Counted from the first letter of the stretch, positions 8,872 to 17,699 are shown. The stretch is 64,000 nt of DNA from Paraescarpia echinospica (GCA_020002185.1 CM034533.1:52037568-52101567), one strand, 5' to 3'. The notes: generated by a model not told the origin, from the sequence alone. A program made the numbers and translations.

Positions 8872-9174
8872 ACGCTGCCTATTATCGCTTGTTGTTATTA
8901 TTAGACGACCGAGAATCCGAACCGACTTTGTCGGACCCGCTGGTCGCGGGCTCCTCGCCGCGCTAGGCAGGCAAGACCGAAGTAGTGAGGTTGTATTATT
9001 GCGAACCCGCTATCGCTTGCTATTACCGAAGTTAAATAAACGATGAAAACTGTACCGAGTGTTCGCATTTTTATTCCCACGCATACATACATACATACAT
9101 AGTCCCCTAGGGGTAGGTCCCTAGGGGTCCCTAGGTAGGTCCCTACCCCTAGGTGTAGGGAGGGAGGTCCCTCG
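8872..9174. terminator. Convergent 3' region with poly(A) signals on both strands and a stem-loop
   Basis: AATAAA on the plus strand at 9035-9040 serves the rightward block; TTTATT at 9069-9074 (AATAAA on the minus strand) serves the polymerase. A perfect 12-bp stem (CCTAGGGGTAGG at 9106-9117 and its complement at 9142-9153) lies between the last signal and the polymerase stop, within further CCTAGG/CCCTAG repeats. No gene is seen here. Confidence 0.65.
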
Positions 9175-12100
9175 TTATACGAGTATCGGCGCCGTGGTGA
9201 CGCCGTCGTCGAGCACGCGCCGTTTGGCGTAGAAGTAGCTCAACGCCGCGCGCTCCTGAACGTACGTCAGCACGGACGACTCCTTCACTTGGAAGCCGCG
9301 GTTCCGGCCGCCGGCGCTCCGTTGGCGGCGCAGCACGTCGAGGAAGGCGTCCTTGTCGACGTCGTTCTGACGCTTGCTCAGCCCCTTCGTACTGTACTTG
9401 TCGCCGCCGTCGTCGCCGCCGAAACAGTAGTACGTCTTGCTGCAGAGCGCGACGATTCCGCGGCCGGACCTTTCCTGTTTGAAGAGGCCCGGCGTTCGCT
9501 TGTCGTACCGGCGCCGACGCGCACAACACTCGTCGAACGCGTCCCACGCTCGGCCGGCGAGCCGGCACCGCAAGAACGCCTCCGCGTGCGCGTCGCAGTG
9601 TTCCGACGGGAACCACTCGCCGCGGTGTCGAAAGTAGTGTTCGCGCTTGGCCGCCGCCACGAGCTCGTCGAGTCGGCGCCCCGCGAGGCTCAAATACGCC
9701 GAGTCCGTGTCCATCGCGCAGTAATGGAACAGGGGGCGCGGAATGTAGGCGGCGATGAAGTCGTAATAAAACTCCAGCATGCGCAGTTTGGCGTACTGAT
9801 AGACGAAGTAGCCGATCTGTACGGGCAGCGCGTACCGGACGGTTCGCTTGTTCAGCGCCACCTCGTAGAGGCCGTCGGGGACGACGACGTCGAGCTGACG
9901 GAAGCGACGATTATTGATCAGCGTCGAGGCGCCGGCGGCCGTGCAGAACTTGATGTTGCGGTGCAGGTCGACGCGCGTGATCGTTTTCCCGTAGGAACTG
10001 TTGCCGAGCAGTTTAAACGTGTCGGCGATGATGGCCTTGTCGGGGTCGTCGTCGCCCTCGCGTCGCGCGGCGGAGACCGTGTCGCCGAAGCGGCGAAAGC
10101 ACGCGACCGGCTCGTACTCGACGATCTGGTAGACGCGCTCGACGACGAGGCCGTGCCGCAGATACCACCGCAGTAGCGGCGTCGCGAGCAGAATCTTGAC
10201 GCCGAAGAAGCTCCCCACGAGCGTGCGCTGAGGCCGGACGAGGAGGTCGTGCGTTTCGGCGTAGCGACGCATGAACGGGCTGAGATCGTCGCGCTCGATG
10301 TAGGCGTTCTTGAAGATCGGCTGCATCTCGGCGAAGGCGTAGCGCAGCGCCGCCGGAACGGCGATGTCGCACTCGACGAGGCCGAACAGCGTGCCGTCGA
10401 GCACGGCCTTCAGGATCGTCGGCCGATCTGGCCGAGCTGGACCGGCGCCGGTCCAGCTCCGCGGCGGCGGCGGCGGCGGCGGCGGTCTCGTCGCGCGCCA
10501 CTGGCACTCCCACATCTCGACGACGGCGACGAAGCGGCGAAGGTAGGCCGTGACGGCGGCCGTCTCGGCGTACAGTTGGCTCATCGGCTTACCGTTCACC
10601 GCGTTCGTCTCCCTCCCCGTGCACGGACAGCCGTGGAAGAAGCACCCTTGGAACTGGTACGCCGTCCGCGTCGCGCCACACCAGCCGTCGACCCGGTACT
10701 TGCCGACGCGCTTCTCGCGCCCGTTGAGCTGGTGACGTATGTGGGCCCCCGTACGCGCCGCCTCCCACGTCAGCCACTCGACGGCCAGGCGGCCGTAGCG
10801 GTGTACGCGCTCTGGCCGAAAGGCGTTGTCCGCGCGCCGGCGCGTGTACCACCCCGTCGGCATCTCCTGCGTGATCGCCCATAGGTAGAGGCCGTTTGCG
10901 TCGAAGCCGACAATAGAGCGGCAGGGGCGCGCCGACTCGCCGTACTCCTCGCGCCGAAGGGCGGTCACGCCGGCCTCTTGATAGCGCGCGAAAATGATCG
11001 AGGGGCCGCCGACGATCTGCGACTGTAGGAGCCGGTGCAGATCCTTGTTCGACTCGTTGAAGAGCGTGAAGTGGAGCGACGACGGCAGATCGTTGAACAG
11101 GTACAGCAGCGTCAGGCCCGGCACGCTGATGGCGTCCTTGAACATGTCAATGCGGCGCTGCCGATAGAAAGCGAACTGCTTGTCGACGGCCTCCAGGAAC
11201 GGCACCACGTCCCTATTGTTATACCACACGAGGTAGTCCCGCAGCGTCGTCATCCCCTCGTCGCGCCATACCCGCGCGCAACCCTCGTATTCGGCAGCGG
11301 AGATGCCTTCGCGCTTCAGGCGGCAGTAGAAGGCCTCGCGCGGCGGCAGCCGGGTCTCGGCCAGTTTACGCGGGTCGTCGAGGTACTCGTAGGGGAAGTG
11401 CCCCTTCGTCGCCTCGCAGCCGTAGGCCTTCAGAAACCGGGCGTAGTTGACGCCGGGCGCCAGGTAGTTGGTGATGTCCAGGAACTTGAGCATCGCCGTC
11501 GCCAGGCACATGAAGTTGTTCTGACGCTTGATCGTGAACGCCAACGAAATGCTCTGCGACTCGTCGGTCATGAACAGGGGCGTCAGATATTTCTTAACGA
11601 CGTTCTAGTCGTACTTCCCCGAATTGAAGTCGAGGACGGGGAGGCGGCGCAGGTGCTGCCACAGACGGTCGCCGAGCACCGTGTACGGGCTCTTATCGTG
11701 CGCCGCCTCCGCCACCGTCGCGTGCACCCGCCATTCGGCGTCGAGCGGGTCGATCGCCTCGAAGGTCGCGTCGAACGACGGCCGCAGAGCCGCGCACGCC
11801 GCCTCGCTCATGGCCTCCAGGGCGTCGATCAGGCGCTTCGCGAGGTCGCCCGAATCGCCGGACGTCACGAAGCAGCGCGCCGTCTCGTGCCCGGAGACGT
11901 TCGAGGCGACGCTCACGCTGAGTAGCTTGTGTCGCGCTATCCACCGGCATTTGGCGCTGTCCGCCGGCAGATCGTGATCGTCGAAGTAGCACTCAAAATC
12001 GTACGTCGCCCTGTACGGATAGTAGCGCAGGCGTTCGTCCACGTAGACGCCCTCGTCCTCCAGCTGCTGAAACACGGACGGCGTCGGATGGTAGACGCCG

Positions 12101-13071
12101 CCGGGAAAGACGTGGCGAACGCCGCCCTCGCACGTCGCCTCGTGACGCCGCAGCCGATGGGCGTTGCGCCACAGCGCATCGCCGCACTTGCCGCATCGAT
12201 ACGAACGACAGAACAGCGACACGTCGGCTATGAAGGAATAGTGCGTCTCGAACAGATTGACGCTGATGATGGTCGGGTAGCGATGGAGGGAGCGGCGGAC
12301 CACTTCGGCGGTGGCGTCCTCCGCCGACAGCCGATACACGGTCACATTCGTTTCGAAGGCCGCCTCCACCCGGCCGAGTTCGTTCAGCGGGACGCCGGCG
12401 AACGCGCAGTAGGGTTGGTCGCCGTAGTCGGCGTAGAGCCTTAAGGCGGCGGCCGTCAAATCGTCAGCGCGAAAGACGGCGCCCCGATGCAGCGCCAGAC
12501 AGCGGAAGAGGCACAGGTTGTTGGCGTACGGACGGCTGTGGCGATCGTTCACTAGGCTGACGAGCCCCGCGTTGCGGCGCAGATAGGCGGGGAGGCGCTG
12601 CTGACTGGCGCACCCGATAGGATGGTGGATGATGGCGTTGAGGAAGTACGTAACGTTCGTTACCAACTCGGCGATCCACCCCGAGTCGGGGTGCTGCGCG
12701 ATCACGTACTGCAGAACGTCGGGCTGTCGGGTGGCGTCGATTAAGCGTTCGAACGACGCGGCGTCGGAAACGAGGACGGGCGACTCGAGATAGCGACCGC
12801 AACAGTTACACGAAGAATGGTAGTAACGTAGTCGGCCCGTCTCCCTGTGCCGCAGGATAAACCCGTACGATAAGTTTATTTTAAAGGCCCGAGTCTGCGC
12901 CTCGAACATCAGTCGTAGTTGGGCTTCGTGCGCGGTCGTATCCCCGTGGCCGGACAAATGGAAATTATACCTAGATTGAACGGGTCCACGCGCCACAGAC
13001 GTACGGATGCTCGCCAATAGTCGCGCACGACGCTCTGTAGGTCGTCGTCGACGACGTCGTCGTCGCGACAT
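9175..13071 (-). pseudogene. Protein-primed family B DNA polymerase, interrupted by TAG
   Basis: Two collinear open segments in one frame, 13071-11605 and 11604-9175, are split by a TAG at 11605-11607. The N-terminal segment holds the 3'-5' exonuclease: Exo I in Y-D-F-E-C (near residue 360) and Exo II in D-F-N-S-G just before the stop. The C-terminal segment holds palm motif A (F-D-A-N-G-L-Y), motif B (N-S-S-Y-G-K, encoded near 9990) and motif C D-T-D-S (encoded 9700-9711), then a K-G-L thumb signature. In Polintons the enzyme copies the linear genome from a protein primer. The frame starts at an ATG at 13071, but the first about 35 residues are Arg-rich and look like a shadow of the zinc-finger frame; see the next entry. 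Total size, about 1,300 codons, is normal. Confidence 0.92.
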
Positions 13072-13295
13072 AAATGGTGCACCCTATCGGCGCGCCCCTC
13101 GAACGGTCGATTGCACTTTGGACACACCTCAGCGGCGTCGCCGCAAGTTCGCAGATGCCGCAACATATTGGCGCGCAGCGCGAACGATCGATCGCATTTC
13201 GTGCATACGTATTCATCGCTGCCGCATGTTTTTAGATGCTTCGACAAATGAAAAAGACGGACGAACGATTGATCGCATTTCGGACACACGTGCAT
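12909..13295 (-). CDS. Zinc-finger segment at the polymerase N-terminus (other frame)
   Basis: 128 residues starting at an ATG. Three C-x2-C fingers with H-x3-4-H/C ends are visible: C-P-K-C...H-L-K-T-C, C-T-K-C...H-L-R-T-C, and C-P-K-C...H-L-C. Polinton polymerases often carry zinc fingers ahead of the exonuclease. Here they are in a different frame from the polymerase, and the two frames overlap between 13071 and 12909. The most likely point of frame change is about 12990-13030, where finger-frame composition stops looking conserved and the polymerase frame starts to. A frameshift lesion, a short intron or a separate gene are all possible; a lesion fits the other damage best. Confidence 0.6.
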   Translation of the reverse strand: MHVCPKCDQSFVRLFHLSKHLKTCGSDEYVCTKCDRSFALRANMLRHLRTCGDAAEVCPKCNRPFEGRADRVHHLCRDDDVVDDDLQSVVRDYWRASVRLWRVDPFNLGIISICPATGIRPRTKPNYD

Positions 13296-13815
13296 CGTCG
13301 GTCTAGGAGGCGCGCGCTCGGAACGCTATTAACTACGACGAGGCGCGTCGACGCCACTTATAAGACCGCCCTAACGCCCGCTAGGGGCTTTCTAAACGAC
13401 GGCGGCGGCGGTTTTCTCGCATCCCTGACCGTCAGGTGGCGACACTGCTGCCCCCGTCGTCCGTGGACCGCCGAGGTGGAGACAATTTCGTGGCCGACAG
13501 GGGAGCAACGTTTTTGTGGTGGCCGACAGGTGGCAGCGCTGTGCCCGCCGAGGGACAGTTTTACGTTTTGCAGTAGAAATTTCGCCTGTCAGCGGCGCCC
13601 GGATACGCGCGCGGCGGCAAAGTTTTTGTTTACGTTTTGTAGTAGAAATTTCGGCTGTCAGCTGCTCCCGGAGTGTTTTTTTTTGTGCGCAGCAGTTGGA
13701 CAGGCATTGAATGTCAGCAACGTGTTTTTTTTGGATGGCAACAACAGGAGGCGGGAATTGATTTGTTTTCATACGTTTTATTAAGCAGTCTCGTACTAGT
13801 ACATCACCACCACAG
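13296..13815. promoter_or_regulatory. Polymerase upstream region with diverged tandem repeats
   Basis: Contains CTTATAAG (13357-13364), a palindromic TATA-like site about 65 bp upstream of the polymerase zinc-finger start. It then has two diverged copies of a block with TTTACGTTTTG-AGTAGAAATTTC (about 13559-13600 and 13630-13665), and repeated GTGGCCGACAGG near 13490 and 13518. Open frames here are short and unconvincing. Confidence 0.4.
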
Positions 13816-14159
13816 TAAGGCTTTATGCCACGGTAAAGAGTAAAGAGGCTTTATGCCACAGCAGAGTAAATAATAAGGCTTTGTGCCTCCAACAACGGCC
13901 TATAGGCCATAGCAAAATGAAAATATAATGTTCATCGCTACTAAGTGTTCGGCGGGGGCTTATGCCACAGTGGAGTAAATAATAACGCTTTAGGGGCGCA
14001 ACAGCGGACTATAGACCGCCCGATTAAGTTCATCGGCTTTACTATTCAATTTCTTGCTAATGTTCATCGGCGTACCTACTACTACTACTAATAATAATAA
14101 TAAGGCTTTATGCCATAGCGAAATGCAATGTTCAATTACTAAATGTTCATAGGCAAAAA
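13816..14159. repeat. Array of short GGCTTTATGCC-type repeats
   Basis: The motif GGCTTTATGCCAC or near variants recurs at about 13819, 13848, 13880, 13959 and 14102. It alternates with TAAATAATAA and with AATGTTCAT pieces, plus a CTA/ATA triplet tract near 14078-14100. No coding capacity is seen. It may be the 3' untranslated and spacer region of the leftward gene that ends at 14160. Confidence 0.55.
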
Positions 14160-14693
14160 TTAAGCGTTCGGCGGAGAATACGTCAGACGTCGAGGCATGC
14201 CCTTTTCAACAGGTAATACTGCACGGCGACCTCCAACAGCGAACGGTCGAACGGCGCCGTCCAATCCGTCCCCATGAGCCAGTCGGCCACCTGGCGCATG
14301 AGGGAGCCCTCCGAAGCGCGATCGCCGCGCACGCAACGCTCCTCCAGTACCGAGAGTATACGAATAGCGGGGAGCAACAACGTCTGCTGTAGAAAGCTGT
14401 CGAGTGATATTGAAAAAAAGCACACATTCAGGGCCGCCACGTTTTCGTACAGAGTGTTGTACCGTCGGCTCGGCTTCCTTCCCCTGTAGCCGCACATGTG
14501 AACGAAGGGGCACCCCTCCTCGGGGGGGGCACTCACCACATTCTTGGCGCGCGGTGTCCATCACGCGCTCGCCGATTAGCTCGGCAAACGTGGCCATCAT
14601 ACAGCGCTGCCGACCGGCGTACGAGTGCAGAACGCTCCATTCCGAGTCGGCCTGAAGCGTGCCCACGATCACAGGGCGTTTGTTGCGGCCCAC
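14160..14693 (-). pseudogene. Unknown Polinton accessory gene with a frame change at a G8 run
   Basis: Two minus-strand frames look like parts of one protein: 14693 to about 14530, and about 14530 to 14183. They switch at the run of eight G at 14522-14529. The first part has a T-L-Q-A-D ... G-R-Q-R-C pattern that faintly resembles the Gln...Cys spacing of papain-fold viral proteases; the second is helical and Leu-rich with an F-F-S-I-S-L segment. I do not recognise the protein. The start is unclear (GTG only). The run could be an indel lesion, a sequencing error or a slippage site. Confidence 0.4.
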
Positions 14694-15055
14694 GGAATGA
14701 AGTCCTCCGACGAAACCGACAACACGTCCAGAGGCAGTGGCGACGATGGCACGGCTGCTGCTTCCGCTGTCGCCGCCGGGGTTAATGGCACGGCTGCTGC
14801 TTCGGCTGTCGCCACCACCACCACCGGGGTTAATGCAACGTACGTGGGCGTCGCGGCGTCGCTCACCGGCCCGTGCGGTGGCATGGGCTGCGTGTCTTCC
14901 GCCTCAGGCCAGTACGACATCCCTTCTTCTTCTTCTTCTCTCGCCAGCGGTGGAGGGTCGTTGGCGCCAGCGAAGCGTGGCGTCGTCGTTTCCTTCTTAG
15001 CGCACTTCTCGGCAGGGGGTGCGCACTCGTCAGCAGCGTCGATAATTCCGCGCAA
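14669..15055 (-). CDS. Possible low-complexity acidic/Ala-Pro-rich ORF
   Basis: 128 open codons without an ATG at the 5' end, with a five-Glu run (mid-ORF), an Ala/Val/Pro-rich centre and an S-E-D-F-I-P-W end. The opposite strand is open over the same bases, as expected for GC-rich sequence, so coding is uncertain. It lies between two minus-strand genes and could be a spliced 3' exon or linker of one of them. Confidence 0.22.
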   Translation of the reverse strand: MRGIIDAADECAPPAEKCAKKETTTPRFAGANDPPPLAREEEEEGMSYWPEAEDTQPMPPHGPVSDAATPTYVALTPVVVVATAEAAAVPLTPAATAEAAAVPSSPLPLDVLSVSSEDFIPWAATNAL

Positions 15056-15141
15056 CGCAGCAGCAATTACAGCGTCCTACAGAACAATAACCAAAGCAGC
15101 AATTACAACGGCCTACAGAACACTAGCCAAACGTTAGTCAT

Positions 15142-15774
15142 TCAAACGTACACGCCGGGCTCGCTCGCCTTCTTCGACACGACCCGCGCCTCACGGACCG
15201 TATACGTGTCCAGTATGCCACCCCACACGACCTTGTGCACGGTCAGCTCCACGACTGTGCCAACCAGGCTCGTCACAAAGCTACTGCGCAACTGGTCGGG
15301 CAACAGGCCTGACACATGATCGGCATTGTAATCGCCGATCGCCGAAATCGCTTCGTCGAACAGGGTGATCCAAATGCCGGCCTCAGTGTCGGCGTCCATT
15401 TCGTCTTCCACCAAGACGCGCACCGAAAAATACGTCTTCGCCTTTGCCTGCACACCGTGTACAGCGCACACCCGGCCACCGCTTTCAAGACCTCTCGCTT
15501 TGCGCTTGCAAACGCCACAGCCGATGTACGTGCATTTATTTTTCCAAGCCACGCCAACGATTGTTACGGGCGTAACAATCTTATACGTGCCATCGCAGGC
15601 TAGCACGAACTCTTTCAACGATACCTCGGACGCACTCACGTCGGCCGTCGGAAGCGCCTTCGCGCTGGCCTCCGAGGCAGGTTTCGTTTTGCCACCAGAC
15701 GCCACCGTTGGCCCCTCCCTCAGCTTGCTGCCCTTCTTTGGCGGCGCCTCTCCGTGAGCGGCCGGCGGCGACAT
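15142..15774 (-). CDS. RPA1-type single-stranded DNA-binding protein (zinc-ribbon OB fold)
   Basis: 210 residues from the ATG at 15774. A Lys/Ala/Pro-rich N-terminus of about 50 residues precedes an OB-fold domain with an inserted zinc ribbon: Cys86-x2-Cys89 ... Cys103-x2-His106. This is followed by Y-F-S-V-R-V-L-V-E-D and G-I-W-I-T-L-F-D, the pattern of the C-terminal DNA-binding domain of the large RPA subunit. It would coat single-stranded DNA during protein-primed, strand-displacement replication by the element's own polymerase. The frame is intact and reads leftwards like the polymerase. The open frame extends upstream of 15774, but that part lacks an ATG and crosses the TATA site. Confidence 0.65.
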   Translation of the reverse strand: MSPPAAHGEAPPKKGSKLREGPTVASGGKTKPASEASAKALPTADVSASEVSLKEFVLACDGTYKIVTPVTIVGVAWKNKCTYIGCGVCKRKARGLESGGRVCAVHGVQAKAKTYFSVRVLVEDEMDADTEAGIWITLFDEAISAIGDYNADHVSGLLPDQLRSSFVTSLVGTVVELTVHKVVWGGILDTYTVREARVVSKKASEPGVYV

Positions 15775-15861
15775 GATCAGCAACGCTCTGCAACACACAA
15801 AGTTACTGCAAGGGTAACAACACCACAGCGACGATACATAGACGTTCTCCGCCCAGCCCCC

Positions 15862-15869
15862 TATATAAG
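15862..15869 (-). promoter_or_regulatory. TATA-like element upstream of the RPA-type gene
   Basis: TATATAAG on the plus strand (TTATAT on the minus) sits about 90 bp ahead of the ATG at 15774 in a GC-rich context. It could also serve a rightward start, because the site is nearly symmetrical. Confidence 0.4.
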
Positions 15870-16126
15870 CGCTTTGCACGCGGCCCGCACGCGACCTCCG
15901 TGAGCGAGCGCACGCGCGCCGCAAAGCAGCCGACTCTTACAAGGTTACTAAAACTGAAAAAATCTCTCGTTCAGCCTAGTGCACTAACAGAACGCCTCTT
16001 TTATTTCCTAATATAAAGTTACGATAAGATTCTCTAGACCCCACTGACTATCATAGGCCGCTTAGTTTGCTCACATTTCACCTTTAACGGTCGTTTTAAA
16101 CACTTACAAACAGTTACATAAGCGCG

Positions 16127-16146
16127 TTATATAAACAGTGACGTCA
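16127..16146 (+). promoter_or_regulatory. TATA box and perfect CRE palindrome
   Basis: TTATATAAA (16127-16135) is followed three bases later by TGACGTCA (16139-16146), the full cAMP/ATF-CREB site. They lie about 100 bp ahead of the first coding exon of the spliced accessory gene. A CRE just downstream of a TATA box is an unusual order and could also be chance. Confidence 0.5.
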
Positions 16147-16243
16147 GCCCCTTATGTAAGGCTATGGCGTACGTGTCTAGGCCGCTACACGTTACCGCGC
16201 GCAAAAAACAGCGGCGCAACAACTGCGCAATTCATTTCTCACT

Positions 16244-16302
16244 ATGGAGCCGACCGACCAAGTTCGCAATTATGCGGCCAATTCTCAACAACCACAAACC
16301 AG
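16244..16302 (+). CDS. Accessory gene exon 1
   Basis: ATG in an ACT-ATG-G context, 19 codons plus two bases, donor AG|GTACGT. Encodes a polar, Gln-rich N-terminus. Confidence 0.6.
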
Positions 16303-17664
16303 GTACGTTTTGCTAAATCAACTAACACTGACTTTCCTCACTCACATTACTGCTTTCTTTTATAACGTTCACTAACTAACTAACTATTTTTTACAGCGAG
16401 CTACCTCCCCAAAACGCAGGGATTGGGGCTGTACTGACGACTCCCCAAGTCGCCGGGAATACGCCTCCCCAAGCCGCCGGGAATAGTGCTGTTCCGCCGC
16501 CACCTATGTGTCTACCCCCACCCCAACGCCGCCCCGGCGAAAGGTACGTTTAACGATACTAACTAAATAGCGCTTTTTTAAATTTACCTTTATTTGCAGA
16601 CGCCTATTACGGACTTTTGATAAAGCCTATAGCTGCTTTTCCGTGCGCCCCACTATTTACAAACGCCCCGCTACAGACTTAATGCTTTTTTTTACAGGCC
16701 CCCACCTAAAAAGACGCGCCGTTACTTTAATACTTTTTTCATACTTGCAGACGAAACATCGCCTGCTTCGATACACTGCATATAGGGCGCGGGCAAACCC
16801 TTGCGCGGCCCTCGCACCGAAACGGCTTCATTAATAGATCTAGAATAAATTTGAGCCCAGGCGATCTGATTATGATTGATAGAAGACCGCGCGCCGATAG
16901 GCCTGGGGCCACATTGTACCTTGGACGTCGCCGACCACGTCACACTACCGCCCCTTAACACTTTTTCCTTCTCCACAGATATCGCCTATTGATCGTGGCG
17001 CCCGAACTAGTCAATCGGCTCCTTATGGGACAAACCCTTGCCAACCACACTCATCGGAATGGCCACCCGGAAGGGCGAGCCCCGCGCGCCAGTAGTCGCC
17101 ACCCCGACGATAATTGAACTTTTCCTTCCTCACAGCAGACACCTCTTCGTGATCGCCCCTGGCCTAACGCATCGACGATACGCCATCGGACGGGGCGTTG
17201 TGATACACTTCGTCGGGCCTGCCCCTCACCCAATCAGCTTCGCGTCGTCACCACACCACCACCGCCCCCTCTTAGCCGTCGAACCGCGACAACAACAACA
17301 ACAACAACACGACAGCGACGAACAACAACAACAACAACAACACGACACAGAAGAAAACTTCGACGACGGCTACAGTGGCACCCCCGATTTACAATTTCTA
17401 GCTGCAGACAACCCCCAACCAGAAGAGAACGATACTTTCACACAACCCTTTTCATTTGCTGACATATTTCCACGTCCTCAAGTTCTCCTCCCCTCATTTT
17501 TGCAACCCATCCCAGCCCATCTTTCCGTTCATTTAAGCTATCCTCCACAGCCACCCGGCCGCCACGGATTTGGCCCACCCCCACCCGACCACCATGACCC
17601 CTTTCCAAATTACCCTGCACGACCACCCGACCATGACCCCTTTCCGTCGCCTCCGTCTTCATAA
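16244..17664 (+). CDS. Spliced Polinton accessory gene with alternative 3' exons
   Basis: Exon 1 is 16244-16302 (ATG...AG|GTACGT). Exon 2 is 16397-16543 (TTTTTTACAG| ... AAAG|GTACGT), Pro/Gln-rich. Both donors are identical and both exons end in phase 2. Downstream are five pyrimidine-rich acceptors giving in-phase 3' exons: 16600-16834, 16698-16785, 16751-16958, 16979-17117 and 17139-17664. Predicted proteins are 146, 97, 137, 114 and 243 residues. The longest form ends in a long Gln-rich, acidic, then Pro/His/Phe-rich tail resembling a transcriptional activation region. I do not recognise the family; regulator is inference. None of the alternative exons has a good donor, so they look like terminal choices rather than serial exons. 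AATAAA at 16844 and 17683 can end short and long transcripts. Confidence 0.55.
16397..16543 (+). CDS. Accessory gene exon 2
   Basis: 147 nt between TTTTTTACAG and AG|GTACGT. It contains two similar short units (T-P-Q-V-A-G-N-T-P-P-Q and P-P-Q-A-A-G-N) and a Pro-rich end. The donor repeats that of exon 1 base for base. Confidence 0.6.
16600..16834 (+). CDS. Alternative 3' exon A
   Basis: Acceptor TTATTTGCAG at 16590-16599, open to TAA 16832-16834. Basic and aromatic. It has its own AATAAA at 16844-16849. It overlaps acceptors of exons B and C. Confidence 0.4.
16751..16958 (+). CDS. Alternative 3' exon C
   Basis: Acceptor TTCATACTTGCAG ending at 16750, open to TAA 16956-16958. Shares G-Q-T-L-A and, three residues later, H-R-N-G with exon D, and I-G-R-G with exon E. 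A nearby acceptor ending at 16697 opens a third, shorter product with P-P-P-K-K-T-R-R, a nuclear-localisation-like patch. Confidence 0.4.
16979..17117 (+). CDS. Alternative 3' exon D
   Basis: Acceptor CTTCTCCACAG ending at 16978, open to TGA 17115-17117. Shares V-A-P-E-L-type sequence with exon E and G-Q-T-L-A plus H-R-N-G with exon C, and 11 identical bases (CAAACCCTTGC) with exon C. Confidence 0.4.
17139..17664 (+). CDS. Alternative 3' exon E (long, Gln/Pro-rich)
   Basis: The acceptor is CTCACAGCAG, a NAGNAG pair (ends 17135 and 17138) that can add or drop one codon. After an I-A-P-G-L start homologous to exon D, it has two runs of six Gln, an acidic stretch and a Pro-rich tail with repeated D-H-D-P-F-P motifs. 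Stop TAA 17662-17664. Confidence 0.5.
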
Positions 17665-17688
17665 TAAATTCATCTGTATACCAATAAA
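17663..17688 (+). terminator. Poly(A) signals of the accessory gene
   Basis: AATAAA at 17663-17668, overlapping the tandem stop TAATAA, and again at 17683-17688. Confidence 0.55.
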
Positions 17689-17699
17689 ATTTATTTCTC

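Noticed and set aside
9289..12444. Long plus-strand open frames opposite the polymerase
   Set aside because: Antisense shadows of a GC-rich gene; no domain and Arg/Val/Ala-biased composition.
14625..15137. Plus-strand Ala/Thr/Ser-rich frame of 170 codons
   Set aside because: Overlaps a minus-strand frame between two leftward genes; low complexity and no start context or splice sites to favour it.
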